Assembly (NCBI RefSeq): GCF_913063105.1
Contig: NZ_CAJXYQ010000003.1
Coordinates: forward strand, 62,001-126,000
Direction of reading: 5' to 3'
Source: an uncultured Draconibacterium sp.
Lineage (GTDB): Bacteria > Bacteroidota > Bacteroidia > Bacteroidales > Prolixibacteraceae
DNA length: 64,000 bases
Under the pieces are notes generated by a model. The model did not search any database and had not been told where the DNA came from. It saw only the letters and a list, made by a program, of their open reading frames with translations. Below, piece by piece: positions 46,509-55,975 of this stretch. The position numbers and the translations under genes are program-made. Within the stretch, counting starts at the first letter, position 1; each line of letters begins with the position of its first letter.

Positions 46509-47915
46509 ATGAATCAATCAATAAAATATATAACAAGCACACTTGTTGTTTTTCTTTTGGTGTTTGGCAAAACCCATGGGCAAAAAGTAATGACCCTTGA
46601 GGAATGTCGCCAACAAGCTGTTGAATACAACAAGGAGTTGAAAAAGGCAGTATTGCAAAACAAAGAAGCCCTGGTTAATCAGGAGGTGGCCCGAACCGCA
46701 TATTTGCCAAGTATTAGCGGTAGCCTTACGGGAATGTATGTTCCGGGTGTTGATGTCGATCTCTCGGGAGGAGGGTTTTTGCCAACTGCCGAAAGTGAGG
46801 CCGCGGCCCTGGCAGGTGATTTTGGCACCAGTAATATTTGGAGTCCCGGATTTCCTCTCGCAATCGATAACCTTTCGCTAATATACGGCGGACTGAGTGT
46901 TGAACAGCCTGTTTATGCAGGCGGGAGAATTAAATATTCTAACCAACAGGCCGATGCGGGAGTGTCAATAGCCGGGCATGCATTAAATCTTAAATACTCC
47001 GAAATAATTGAAAATACCGACCAGGCCTTTTGGAATGTTGTTACAGTTGAAGAGAATATAAAAACCGCCCGGGAATATATAAAAATGCTGGAAGAGCTTG
47101 AAGAACAAATGCGTGCAATGTATGAGGTGGGTTTACAGCCGGCCAGCGAAAAACTGCGTGTAAGTGTTCAGAAAAACGAGGCAGAATTAAATTTGGTGAA
47201 AGCCAATAACGGCCTGAAGATTGCAAAAATGTACCTGAACCAGATTTTAGGACAGCCTTTAGATACCGATATTAATGTGAGCCACAATGTTGGTGCAGAT
47301 GTGCTGTTGTTTGATTTGGCAGATGGGGTAACGCAGGCAATAAATCAGCGCAGTGAAATTAAAATCTTGGAAAAACAAAAAGAAATCTCGGAACTGGATG
47401 CAAAAATTACACGTGCCGACTACCTGCCAACTGTTGGAGTCAGCGCTCAGTACACCAACTTTTACATCAACGATTTAAATGAAAGTTTTGACCCCCAGCC
47501 AATGTTGGCAGCATCGGTTTCTATCCCAATTTTTCAGTGGGGACAAGGTAAAAAGAAGCAACGTGCAGCTCAGTTACGCATTGAACAGGCACAAACCGAT
47601 TTGGTACATACAAATGATTTGATTAATCTTGAAGTTATGCAAGTGCGCGTTCAGGTGGAAGAAGCATACGAATCGATTAAAATAGCAAAGAAAAGTGTTG
47701 ATGAAGCCGCCGAAAGCATGGCAGAAACAAAAGCCAGTTTTGAGGTAGGACTGAATACAACCACCGACATGCTAAATGCACAGGCCCAGTGGGCGGCAGC
47801 AAAATCGCAATTAATACAGGCAGTGGCCGGGTTTAAAGTGCTTGAAACAAAGTGGGAACGGGTAACAGGCAATTTGTATGCACCAGATGGGGAGCCAGTT
47901 TCGCAATTGCAATAA
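46509..47915 (+). CDS. TolC-family outer-membrane efflux channel
   Basis: A 468-residue outer-membrane factor with a signal peptide (ITSTLVVFLLVFGKTHGQ) and the repeated TolC layout of long helices and strands: LEECRQQAVEYNKELKKAVLQNKEA at the start of the first half and a structurally similar half from about residue 290 (ADYLPTVGVSAQYTNFYI). Heptad-rich coiled coils are obvious. Completes the tripartite pump with the adaptor and RND genes 130 bases upstream, from which it is separated by the three-way-junction element. Confidence 0.93.
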   Translation: MNQSIKYITSTLVVFLLVFGKTHGQKVMTLEECRQQAVEYNKELKKAVLQNKEALVNQEVARTAYLPSISGSLTGMYVPGVDVDLSGGGFLPTAESEAAALAGDFGTSNIWSPGFPLAIDNLSLIYGGLSVEQPVYAGGRIKYSNQQADAGVSIAGHALNLKYSEIIENTDQAFWNVVTVEENIKTAREYIKMLEELEEQMRAMYEVGLQPASEKLRVSVQKNEAELNLVKANNGLKIAKMYLNQILGQPLDTDINVSHNVGADVLLFDLADGVTQAINQRSEIKILEKQKEISELDAKITRADYLPTVGVSAQYTNFYINDLNESFDPQPMLAASVSIPIFQWGQGKKKQRAAQLRIEQAQTDLVHTNDLINLEVMQVRVQVEEAYESIKIAKKSVDEAAESMAETKASFEVGLNTTTDMLNAQAQWAAAKSQLIQAVAGFKVLETKWERVTGNLYAPDGEPVSQLQ

Positions 47916-47965
47916 AAAACAGAAGAAACGCAAGGGTTTTAAGACATAGAGCAGCTACAGGTTAA

Positions 47966-49033
47966 ATGAAGTGTATTAAATACCATAACAATAAAAAACG
48001 AACACTGGCAACCCGCTTGCCCAGTTATCATCCGCTAAATATTTTGGTGCGCTTTGTTATAATTGGTATAATAGCTGTGGGTATTTTGCATTTGTTGTTG
48101 GTGGTAGTGCCCGAGCCCGAGGGGTATAGCGGCCCGCCTGCAATTATTTATATTGTAATGATTATGGGGTTTAATGTGGCGGCCGAGGTTCAAATTCTTT
48201 TGGATAATATATTGGAGCGCGTTTTACCGGTACCCAAAAAAATTAAGCTCCGGATAGCCTTGCAAATCTCGCTGGGCTTGCTTACACTTGTTGCGGCTCA
48301 TTCGTTACTTATGCGTTTCTTACATCCGCAAATTCTTGAACGAGAATCAGAATCGGGTGTATTTATGGGTATATTAACAGGATTGGTATTTGTTCAAATG
48401 GTAGCCAACTCGCTTACAATTGCGCGGCTTACACAAAAAATGCTCGATACGCAGGAGGAAATGGCAGAAATAAAACGCGAAAAACTTCGCATGGACTATA
48501 ACTCGCTGCAAGACCAAATTAATCCACATTTCTTATTTAATAATTTGAGTGTATTAAAATCATTGATAACATACGACCAGGAGTCGGCTCTTAATTTTAC
48601 CGAAAATTTTACCGATGTGTACCGTTATGTGCTTCAAAGTAAAGACAAACGTTTGGTGAAACTGACCGAAGAAATGGAATTTATGAAGGCCTACTATGGT
48701 TTGCATAAGGAACGCCTGGGAGATGGTTTGATTGTCGAAAAAGATTTCCCGGAAGTTTATTGGGATAAAGAAATTGCACCCTTGACAGCTCAACTATTAA
48801 TGGAAAATGCAATTAAACACAATATAACCAGTAAAGAAACGCCCTTGCGGGTAAAGGCTTATATCGAGGATGATTATCTAATCGTTTCAAATAGCATTAA
48901 CCGGCGCGAATCGTCATATTCCACCAAAACAGGCCTGAAAAACCTGGTAAAACGCTACGCACTGTTAACCGAGCGCGAGGTGGTCATTCAGTATAACGAA
49001 GAACGGTTTGAAGTTAAAGTACCTTTGCTATAA
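47966..49033 (+). CDS. LytS-type sensor histidine kinase
   Basis: A 355-residue kinase with four N-terminal membrane helices (LVRFVIIGIIAVGILHLLLVVV; IIYIVMIMGFNVAAEVQILL; RIALQISLGLLTLVAAHSLLM; VFMGILTGLVFVQMVANSLTIA) and no large periplasmic domain. The His_kinase (LytS/YehU) H box is LQDQINPHFLFNNLSVL with His188, followed by an HATPase N box in QLLMENAIKHNI. Sits 50 bases after tolC and is paired with the LytTR regulator at 49156; it probably controls the upstream efflux genes or senses their substrate. The ligand is unknown. Confidence 0.9.
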   Translation: MKCIKYHNNKKRTLATRLPSYHPLNILVRFVIIGIIAVGILHLLLVVVPEPEGYSGPPAIIYIVMIMGFNVAAEVQILLDNILERVLPVPKKIKLRIALQISLGLLTLVAAHSLLMRFLHPQILERESESGVFMGILTGLVFVQMVANSLTIARLTQKMLDTQEEMAEIKREKLRMDYNSLQDQINPHFLFNNLSVLKSLITYDQESALNFTENFTDVYRYVLQSKDKRLVKLTEEMEFMKAYYGLHKERLGDGLIVEKDFPEVYWDKEIAPLTAQLLMENAIKHNITSKETPLRVKAYIEDDYLIVSNSINRRESSYSTKTGLKNLVKRYALLTEREVVIQYNEERFEVKVPLL

Positions 49034-49155
49034 TTGCGAAGCAGCAAAATTGTACAAATGCGACATGTGTTACAAACGGTTACAATAAAATCAGTGATAT
49101 TGCAAGTTAAACAGGTTTTGGCTTAGGATTAAAAGTTAACATTAAATGTAAAGTT

Positions 49156-49926
49156 GTGAGAGTTATAATTGTTGAAGACGAGCTGCATAACTATCGATTG
49201 TTAAAGGGGATGATTGAAAAAATCAGACCGGAATGGCAAATTGATGAATGGTTTGAAAGTGTTAAAAGCACGGTAGCCTGGTTAGAACAAAATCCGCCAC
49301 CCGATGTAATTTTTATGGATATTCAACTAACTGATGGTATCAGCTTTTCAATATTCGACCAGGTTGAGGTAACAAGTATGGTAATTTTTACCACGGCCTA
49401 TGACGAGTATGCTTTACGTGCCTTTCAGGTAAACAGTATCGATTATTTGCTGAAACCAATAAAAGAGGAAAAACTCCGTACGGCCATCGAAAAATTCGAA
49501 CACATTTTTCAAACTACTAACTCGTCAGCTGAATCAAAACCCGATTACAAAGAACTTTTGGAAGCCATTACGGCAGGCGAAAAAAAATACCGCAACCGCT
49601 TTCTTATTTCGGGTGTTACCTCGTATTTTAAACTCGATGTTAAAGATATTGCATGGTTTTACACCGAGAACCGGGTAACCACTGCTGTTACCTACCAGGG
49701 TAAAGAGCATGTTGTTGATTTAACCATTGAGAAACTGGAAGAACAATTAAATCCCGAGGAATTTTTTCGAACCAACCGGAGTACAATCGTTCATATCAAC
49801 TCTATCCGGAAATTCGAAAATCATTTTGGAGGAAAGTTAATACTGCGCCTTATTCATCCTTTTGATGAGCCCATAATTATTAGCCGCTTAAAAGCCACTG
49901 AATTTAAAGAGTGGGTAGGGAAGTAA
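49156..49926 (+). CDS. LytTR-family response regulator
   Basis: A 256-residue regulator with a receiver domain (acidic pocket EDE near residue 7, phospho-acceptor Asp55 in VIFMDIQLTDG, Lys in YLLKPIKEEKL) and a C-terminal LytTR DNA-binding domain (RFLISGVTSYFKLDVKDIAWFYTENRVTT, FFRTNRSTIVHINSIRKFE). The start is GTG at 49156, directly before RVIIVEDE, the normal N-terminus. Partner of the LytS kinase; the 122 bases between them hold GTTACAAACGGTTACAAT-like sequence that may be a direct-repeat operator, not proven. Confidence 0.92.
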   Translation: MRVIIVEDELHNYRLLKGMIEKIRPEWQIDEWFESVKSTVAWLEQNPPPDVIFMDIQLTDGISFSIFDQVEVTSMVIFTTAYDEYALRAFQVNSIDYLLKPIKEEKLRTAIEKFEHIFQTTNSSAESKPDYKELLEAITAGEKKYRNRFLISGVTSYFKLDVKDIAWFYTENRVTTAVTYQGKEHVVDLTIEKLEEQLNPEEFFRTNRSTIVHINSIRKFENHFGGKLILRLIHPFDEPIIISRLKATEFKEWVGK

Positions 49927-49985
49927 GTAAAAATAAAGGAACTGTTAATAGTTTATCATATATTTGACCACATTTTCAATAAAGA

Positions 49986-50162
49986 ATGAAACAAAGAGAT
50001 CAGTTATACGAAGAAGCAATCGCAATGATTGAAGATGCAACTCCTCAAAAAGAAAGTATTCTGTACCACAACATTTATTCGTTAAAAGTTAACGGTGGTT
50101 ATCCGTTTTCATCGCAAAAAGAAGTGCGCGAATTGGTTAATTTTTTAAATTCATACGATTAA
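49986..50162 (+). CDS. Small conserved-looking protein, 58 aa
   Basis: An ATG at 49986 opens a 58-residue frame: MKQRDQLYEEAIAMIEDATP at the N-terminus and YPFSSQKEVRELVNFLNSYD at the C-terminus. Composition is that of a soluble folded protein with two helices, no membrane segment, and codon usage fits its neighbours. It starts 59 bases after the LytTR gene. I do not recognise a family. Supported by length, start and clean stop only. Confidence 0.55.
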   Translation: MKQRDQLYEEAIAMIEDATPQKESILYHNIYSLKVNGGYPFSSQKEVRELVNFLNSYD

Positions 50163-50250
50163 AAGAACGTTAATCAAATCTACCCCTTAAAGATAGGATT
50201 TAACAGTTTTTTTATGACTTGAGTTTAAACACAAGATTGAACCAAACGAA

Positions 50251-52536
50251 ATGAAAAAGACTACACTTAAAACCTGTCCATTTCTTGTCATCTTATTTTT
50301 ATTTTTGAATTTGCCCCCTGTTAAGGCGCAGGAAAAAGATACTCGGGAAACACCTAAAATTGCCCTTGTTTTAAGCGGAGGAGGAGCCAAAGGCCTGGCC
50401 CACATTGGTGTGTTAAAAGTATTGGAAGAAGCCGGGATAAGACCGGATATTATTACCGGAACAAGCATGGGAAGCATTGTTGGGGCGCTTTATGCCGCCG
50501 GGTACACTTCTGATGAGCTGACGGAAATTAATAAAAACGCAAATTGGGACCAGCTGCTTACCGACAAAGTAAAACTGTTAAGTGTGGCAATGGATGAGAA
50601 ACAGGAAACAAAAAAATACCTGTTTGAAATTCCGGTAAGGGATAATAAAATTAACCTCCCGGCCGGACTAATCGAGGGACAACACCTTGAGGCTTATTTT
50701 TCAGAGTTGCTGTGGCCGCTTACTTCACAAACCAATTTTAACCAACTGCCCATTCCATTTCATTGCATGTCGGTTGATATGATTTCGGGAGAGACAATTG
50801 AACACAGCTCCGGAGATTTGGTACAGTCGATTCGTGCAAGCATGTCCATTCCAACCGTATTTTCGCCCATGAAAATGGATTCGTTGCTTTTGGTTGACGG
50901 CGGTGTCACACGTAATTTCCCGGTTCAGGAAGCCATTGATATGGGGGCCGATATTATTATTGGAGTTTATGTTGGTTTTCAGGAAGATGTTACCGCTGAT
51001 GAAATGACCTCGATGACTGATATTCTGCAGCGCTCAATAGCCTTAGCCGGTATTGTTGATGCCAAAGAGCAGTTCCCGAAATGCGATGTTTTAATTGTTC
51101 CCGACCTGGGTAAATACTCTGCAGGTGACTTCTCAAACGGAGCAATAATTCAGCAACTGGGCGAAGAGGCTGCCCGCGAAAAATTTACCGAGATAAAAAA
51201 ACTGGCCACCAAATATAATCGTACGTTTCAGCCACTTGAAAAAATCGATCAGCCTCGTAAAATTAAAATTACCGATTTTGAAGTTGATGGATTACAATAC
51301 CTAAGCAAAAGTTATGTTTTGTCGAAATCGGGGCTTGAAAAGGGAGATTCGGTAAGTTACAAAACCATTGATGAGGCTATTGATTTTATGTACGGGTCGC
51401 GGCATTTCGGAAAACTTACCTATTCGCTTAAAGAAGATCCTGAAAATGATGGCTATATTCTGGTATTTCAGGTAAAAGAAAACCCAAGGGCCATGTTTAA
51501 ACTTGCTCCAAATTACGACGACGATTTGGGGGTTGGAATTGTAACAAATTTCACTTTGCGAAACATGATAGCACCTGCAACACGCATGTTGTTATCTTTT
51601 AATATTGCCGAAAATCCGGGAATGGAAATTATGCTGAACAAATTTGTAGGCAAAAAGCAACGTTTATCCGATTATTTTTTCGCGAGCAGCTATTCCTATA
51701 AACTTCCTTTTTACGATTTGGGGAAACGACTTGGGAATTATAAACGCGGGTATTTTGAAGGGGGGTATGGCTTAGAGTATTTGTTTGGATTGAATAACCA
51801 AATTGGCGGCAATGCTTTTTATAAATATAACCGGCTTACGCCCCGGGCCGATTTACAATCGATATATCCTGAAGCTGATTTTGAATACCTGAAAGCGCAC
51901 GACTGGGGCTACCAGTTGTACTATAAAGCAAACACAACCGATGACCTCTATTTCCCCAAACGAGGCATCAAATTTAATATCAGGTTTCAGCATGTTTTAT
52001 CGGCCAACAGCCACATGAAACTTAAACATTTTGATGAACGTGATTATTTTGTAAAAGCAATAAACGAGCCTTATGCAACGCTGGTGCTCGAACATAACTG
52101 GTACAAAACCTTTGCAAAGAAGTTTACCTATAACTTTGGCGTAAGTGGAGGCTTGAGTACCGAAGAATCCGCATCAAACGGAATTTTTATGCTTGGAGGA
52201 TCGCAGTTTGGCAGAAACAAATTGCAATTTGTTGATTTTGCCGGTTTCAACTTTGCTGAAGTGTATGCCTATAATTTTGCATTTTTAAAATCGGCAATTG
52301 ACTGGGAATTTGCCACAGGAGTGCATTTTACAGCCATTGCAAATGTAGCGGCAACAGCAAATACTTACGAAGATTTGGTTGAGCAAATTGCTTCTAATCC
52401 TTTTGAAAACAGCATCTTCGGCTACAGCTTCGGATTTAAATACGAATCTTTACTGGGGCCAATGCAATTAATGGTTTCTGGAAATAACCAGGATGATGAA
52501 TCGCGTTTTCATTTTAGCATAGGATTTCCTTTTTAA
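50251..52536 (+). CDS. Patatin-like phospholipase with POTRA and outer-membrane barrel
   Basis: A 761-residue exported protein (signal peptide LVILFLFLNLPPVKAQ) of the PlpD type: a patatin domain (about 30-300) with oxyanion loop GGGAKGLAHIG, nucleophile Ser72 in GTSMGS and Asp216 in VDGGVTRN; a POTRA domain (about 345-420, KITDFEVDGLQYLSKSYVLSKSGL); and a 16-strand surface-antigen barrel ending FHFSIGFPF. The architecture is a type V-d autotransporter-like lipase in which the barrel carries the lipase domain. Hydrolyses phospholipid or lipid acyl esters; whether it is released or surface-anchored cannot be told. Preceded by the small gene at 49986. Confidence 0.92.
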   Translation: MKKTTLKTCPFLVILFLFLNLPPVKAQEKDTRETPKIALVLSGGGAKGLAHIGVLKVLEEAGIRPDIITGTSMGSIVGALYAAGYTSDELTEINKNANWDQLLTDKVKLLSVAMDEKQETKKYLFEIPVRDNKINLPAGLIEGQHLEAYFSELLWPLTSQTNFNQLPIPFHCMSVDMISGETIEHSSGDLVQSIRASMSIPTVFSPMKMDSLLLVDGGVTRNFPVQEAIDMGADIIIGVYVGFQEDVTADEMTSMTDILQRSIALAGIVDAKEQFPKCDVLIVPDLGKYSAGDFSNGAIIQQLGEEAAREKFTEIKKLATKYNRTFQPLEKIDQPRKIKITDFEVDGLQYLSKSYVLSKSGLEKGDSVSYKTIDEAIDFMYGSRHFGKLTYSLKEDPENDGYILVFQVKENPRAMFKLAPNYDDDLGVGIVTNFTLRNMIAPATRMLLSFNIAENPGMEIMLNKFVGKKQRLSDYFFASSYSYKLPFYDLGKRLGNYKRGYFEGGYGLEYLFGLNNQIGGNAFYKYNRLTPRADLQSIYPEADFEYLKAHDWGYQLYYKANTTDDLYFPKRGIKFNIRFQHVLSANSHMKLKHFDERDYFVKAINEPYATLVLEHNWYKTFAKKFTYNFGVSGGLSTEESASNGIFMLGGSQFGRNKLQFVDFAGFNFAEVYAYNFAFLKSAIDWEFATGVHFTAIANVAATANTYEDLVEQIASNPFENSIFGYSFGFKYESLLGPMQLMVSGNNQDDESRFHFSIGFPF

Positions 52537-52688
52537 CGGATTTCAATTAGTTCGAGTTTAAGGGAAGTCATGCACGATGGACTTGCTTTTTGTAATTCTT
52601 ACAAAATCTTTCTATTTTTAAAATCATTCAAAAAAAAATAGTTTTTTTGCAATCAGAATTACGTAATAAACTAACTAAAAAAATAATC

Positions 52689-53615
52689 ATGAGAGATCGA
52701 AGAGAATTTCTGAAAATTACTACCGCCGGAGCAGCAGGTGTAATTGCCCTGGGAACATATGCGTGCCAACCATCTAACAAAAAAGCAGCCGATCAGGCAG
52801 TAAGCAAAAGTGCCGCTATGGGAGTTGGACTTCAACTGTATTCCATTCGCGATGCAATGGCAGCCGACACCATGGGGTCGTTGAAAAAGATTGCCGATAT
52901 GGGTTATAAATTTGTTGAAATGGCAGGTTATACCAATGGCAAATTTTATGGAATGGCACCAGCCGAGTTTAAAAAAGCGGTGGAAGACCTGGGCATGAAA
53001 ATAATAAGTAGCCATACCATGGTTGAAGCTGAAGGAATAACCATGGAAAATGCCAAAAAAATGGCCGACGACCATGCTGCTGTTGGCGTTGAATATTGTG
53101 TGCAGCCATGGGTAAATGAACCCGACAGAAACGTGGAAAGCTACAAGAAAATGATTGCCGACTGGAATAAAGTTGGAGAAATAATGAAAGCCGTTGGTAT
53201 CCAGTTTGGCTATCACAACCATAATTTCGAGTTTCTCCCAGTTGACGGATTGGTTCCGTACTACGATATATTCCTGAAAGAAATGGATGCTGACCTGATA
53301 ACCATGGAGCTGGATATGTATTGGGCCACTAAAGCCGGACAAGACCCTGTTGAAATGTTTAACAAATATCCCGGACGCTTCCAATTATTCCATTTTAAAG
53401 ATGGATCGAAAAAAACAGAACCATATTTTGATGTGGTAAAAGACGACATTACGTCGGTTGGAGCAGGTTATATCGACTTTAAACGCATTTACGAAGCCCG
53501 CGAAACAGCAGGAATGAAATACCTTTTTGTTGAAGACGATAACCAGGGCAACGGATTGCCCTTTGAAGGTGTAAAAACAAGTATTGATAATATTAAATCA
53601 AAAGTATTTGCTTAA
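52689..53615 (+). CDS. Sugar phosphate isomerase/epimerase-like TIM-barrel protein, exported
   Basis: A 308-residue xylose-isomerase-like TIM barrel (AP-endonuclease-2 family). The N-terminus has a twin-arginine-type signal (RDRREFLKITTAGAAGVIALGTYAC), with a cysteine that could also be a lipobox, so probably an exported, lipid-anchored protein. Metal ligands are suggested by GYHNHNFEF, MELDMYWAT and LFHFKDG and the Glu in FVEDDN. The start is the ATG at 52689, directly before the RR motif. Such proteins are common in Bacteroidota sugar-lactone and inositol degradation. Substrate unknown; no partner dehydrogenase adjoins it. Confidence 0.88.
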   Translation: MRDRREFLKITTAGAAGVIALGTYACQPSNKKAADQAVSKSAAMGVGLQLYSIRDAMAADTMGSLKKIADMGYKFVEMAGYTNGKFYGMAPAEFKKAVEDLGMKIISSHTMVEAEGITMENAKKMADDHAAVGVEYCVQPWVNEPDRNVESYKKMIADWNKVGEIMKAVGIQFGYHNHNFEFLPVDGLVPYYDIFLKEMDADLITMELDMYWATKAGQDPVEMFNKYPGRFQLFHFKDGSKKTEPYFDVVKDDITSVGAGYIDFKRIYEARETAGMKYLFVEDDNQGNGLPFEGVKTSIDNIKSKVFA

Positions 53616-53635
53616 GCTGTAAATGGCTTTGCATT

Positions 53636-53668
53636 AAAACCGGGTTCTTTCGAATCCGGTTTTTTTTT
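53636..53668 (+). terminator. Intrinsic terminator after the isomerase gene
   Basis: AAACCGGGTTC, loop TTTC, and GAATCCGGTTT form an 11-bp stem (one G-U) followed by six more T and then a run of seven G. Clear rho-independent terminator for the gene ending at 53615. Confidence 0.85.
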
Positions 53669-53754
53669 GGGGGGGACAAGCCCTCAATGTTATTTCACAT
53701 TAAAATTTTGGGGATTTAATAAAAAAAATCTACTAAGCATTGGCAAAAAGCCAT

Positions 53755-53762
53755 TACATTTG
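53755..53762 (+). promoter_or_regulatory. -7 box of the exporter operon
   Basis: TACATTTG matches TAnnTTTG, 43 bases before the TetR ATG. The start of transcription would fall at about 53768, inside the palindrome at 53764-53787, which makes direct repression by the encoded regulator plausible. Confidence 0.5.
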
Positions 53763-53763
53763 C

Positions 53764-53787
53764 ATAAATGAATGAATGTTCATTTAT
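53764..53787. promoter_or_regulatory. TetR-type operator palindrome
   Basis: ATAAATGAA (53764-53772) and TTCATTTAT (53779-53787) form perfect 9-bp inverted arms around a six-base spacer. The core resembles the TGAATGAnTnnTCATTCA pattern known for FadR-type TetR repressors. It lies 18 bases before the TetR gene and next to its -7 box, so autoregulation is likely. Confidence 0.65.
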
Positions 53788-53805
53788 TAATACAGGTGAA
53801 TAAGA

Positions 53806-54384
53806 ATGGCACGAATAACAGATCAAACTAAAATTGAACGCCTAAAACAGTCTACCATGAAACTGGTGGTAGATCGTGGTTTTGGAGGAGCCTCTGCCGC
53901 GTTAATCGCCAAAGATGCCCAGGTGGCTTCGGGGTATTTTTATATGCATTACAAGGGAAAATACGAGATGGTAAATGCCATTTTGCAAGAGGTTTATGCC
54001 GAGGTATTTGGAATGTTTGAAAAATTAATTGGCCAGGAACTACCATTTCTGAAAACCATTGAGGAATTGGTTCGGCACTTTGTAAATGTTGCCAACCACG
54101 AGCCCATAAAGGTGAAATTCTTGTATGTGCTTACCAATGATTACAATTTTATCATTGAGGAACAAATTCACAAAAATACATTGAAGCTGATTGAGCGATT
54201 AATAAAAATGGGCCGCGAAAAGGGCGAATTGGATAAAACACTAAACGTTGAGGATTTGTACTTGGTGTTAATTATTACCACCATTCAGTTTATCAACCAA
54301 AAATACAAATACAGCAACCAGGAAATAATTTCAGAACAAGATGTATTGCATCTGTTAAAATTGATTTTCAAATTTTTGAAATAA
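53806..54384 (+). CDS. TetR/AcrR-family transcriptional regulator
   Basis: A 192-residue one-component repressor. The N-terminal helix-turn-helix is seen as VDRGFGGASAALIAKDAQVASGYFYMHYKGKYEMV, and the ligand-binding C-terminal domain is helical (about 70-190). It precedes an exporter operon and has a perfect operator in its own leader, so it probably represses itself and the operon until a drug or lipid-like ligand binds. The ligand is unknown. Confidence 0.93.
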   Translation: MARITDQTKIERLKQSTMKLVVDRGFGGASAALIAKDAQVASGYFYMHYKGKYEMVNAILQEVYAEVFGMFEKLIGQELPFLKTIEELVRHFVNVANHEPIKVKFLYVLTNDYNFIIEEQIHKNTLKLIERLIKMGREKGELDKTLNVEDLYLVLIITTIQFINQKYKYSNQEIISEQDVLHLLKLIFKFLK

Positions 54385-54422
54385 TAAGACTTGAACTTCC
54401 TGTAAAAAAGAACAACGAGAAA

Positions 54423-55949
54423 ATGAAATCAACTCACCCAAAAAAATTAATGTTAAGCCTAATGGTGTTTTTTGCAATGGGCTTATCGGCTTTTGCCCAA
54501 CCTGGCGGTCAGCTACTTTCCTTTAGCCAGGCCATGCAAATAATGCTTGAGCAGAATCCGGCCTTGCTGCGCCAGAAAGAAGAAATCAGGCAAAAAGAAT
54601 ACGAAATAAAATCAAAAAAAGGTTTACGGCTGCCAAGGGTTTCACTAAATGCCACAGCAATGGCAATGTTCGACCCTTTGCATCTTGATTTAACCCCTGT
54701 AAGCGAGGCAATTACGCCGCTCTACCAAACTCTTGGTAGCTATGGCGTATTTAGCGGTGTGGCTAATCCCGATCCTTCAACCAGTGCTCTTTTACCGGTT
54801 CTCGGCGACGACATGAGTACCGCTATTGTGCGCCAGCAATTGCTTGAGGCCGGCGAGGCTATTGAAGCCCACGATTGGAACGAAATAATTCAGGAAAAGA
54901 ATTTTGCTTTATTAACAGCAAGCTTTGCCATGCCAATTTATGCCGGTAGCAAAATTAATGGTGCCAACCAGGCAGCCGAAGTTAACCTAAGCATTTGCGA
55001 AGAAGAACTACGGCATACCGAAGGGCTTTTACTTACCGAGTTGGTAACGCGCTATTATGGCCTTGCCCTGGGAATACAAGTAGTTGAATTGCGCGAAGAA
55101 ATGCAAAAAAGTATGGCAACCCATTTTAATGATGCACAAAAACTTTTCGATAATGGCATGATTGCCAAAGTTGAATTGTTGCATGCTAAGGTGGCAAAAA
55201 GCGAGGCAGAGCGCGAAGTTAAAGAGGCCCGGCGAAATGTTGAAATTTTGCGTACCGGTTTAAAAGCTACCCTTGCTACCGATTCGCTAACTCAGATTGT
55301 TCCTGCAAATAATTTATTTATTAATACTGAACTAAACGGTTTATCAACTTGGATTACCAAGGCAAAAAATCTGAATCCACAACTAAAGCAAATTCAAGGA
55401 AAAAAGGAGCTGGTGGAGATTAAACACAAAGTGGAAAAGAACGAATACCTGCCAACCGTCGCTGCCATGGGAAATTACAACCTGGCAGATAAAGATTTTT
55501 CGCCATACATGCCCGACTGGCAACTTGGAATTGGGATGAGATGGACACTTTTTGAAGGAATGAGCCGAAAAAATAACCTAAAAGCGAGCGAAACATTGCA
55601 CAAACAGGTAGAATTTGCCGAACAAAAAGCCGGAAACGATTTAGAGGCCTACCTGGTAAAATTATACCACGAGCTGCAAATGCAAATAGAGCAAAAAACC
55701 GAGTTGGAAACTACCCTTGAACTGGCCAACGAATACCGCAATAGTACCCAAAAAGCGTTTAACGAAGGCTTTGCCACCTCAACAAATGTGGTTGAAGCCA
55801 ATACAAAGGTATTACAGGTAAGAACAAAGCGCCTGAGTGTTTTGTACAATTACGACGTCGCCCTGGCGCACTTTCTGCAAACAGCAGGTGTTCCCGAACA
55901 ATACATCAACTTCGCAGCCGGAGAAAATACCACTACCGAAAAACAGTAA
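54423..55949 (+). CDS. TolC-family outer-membrane channel of the ABC exporter
   Basis: A 508-residue outer-membrane factor with a signal peptide (LMLSLMVFFAMGLSAFAQ), long coiled-coil helices (AMQIMLEQNPALLRQKEEIRQKE and HFNDAQKLFDNGMIAKVELLHAKVAKSEAE) and the internal repeat typical of TolC. Second gene of the operon TetR-TolC-HlyD-permease-permease, with gaps of 38 and 26 bases on either side. Confidence 0.92.
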   Translation: MKSTHPKKLMLSLMVFFAMGLSAFAQPGGQLLSFSQAMQIMLEQNPALLRQKEEIRQKEYEIKSKKGLRLPRVSLNATAMAMFDPLHLDLTPVSEAITPLYQTLGSYGVFSGVANPDPSTSALLPVLGDDMSTAIVRQQLLEAGEAIEAHDWNEIIQEKNFALLTASFAMPIYAGSKINGANQAAEVNLSICEEELRHTEGLLLTELVTRYYGLALGIQVVELREEMQKSMATHFNDAQKLFDNGMIAKVELLHAKVAKSEAEREVKEARRNVEILRTGLKATLATDSLTQIVPANNLFINTELNGLSTWITKAKNLNPQLKQIQGKKELVEIKHKVEKNEYLPTVAAMGNYNLADKDFSPYMPDWQLGIGMRWTLFEGMSRKNNLKASETLHKQVEFAEQKAGNDLEAYLVKLYHELQMQIEQKTELETTLELANEYRNSTQKAFNEGFATSTNVVEANTKVLQVRTKRLSVLYNYDVALAHFLQTAGVPEQYINFAAGENTTTEKQ

Positions 55950-55975
55950 CTTTTTAACCAGAAAATACCAAAACA

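Noticed and set aside
52671-53384. A 237-residue open frame on the minus strand
   Set aside because: It lies entirely opposite the TIM-barrel isomerase gene, has an unlikely His/Phe-rich composition and no recognisable motif; a frame shadow.
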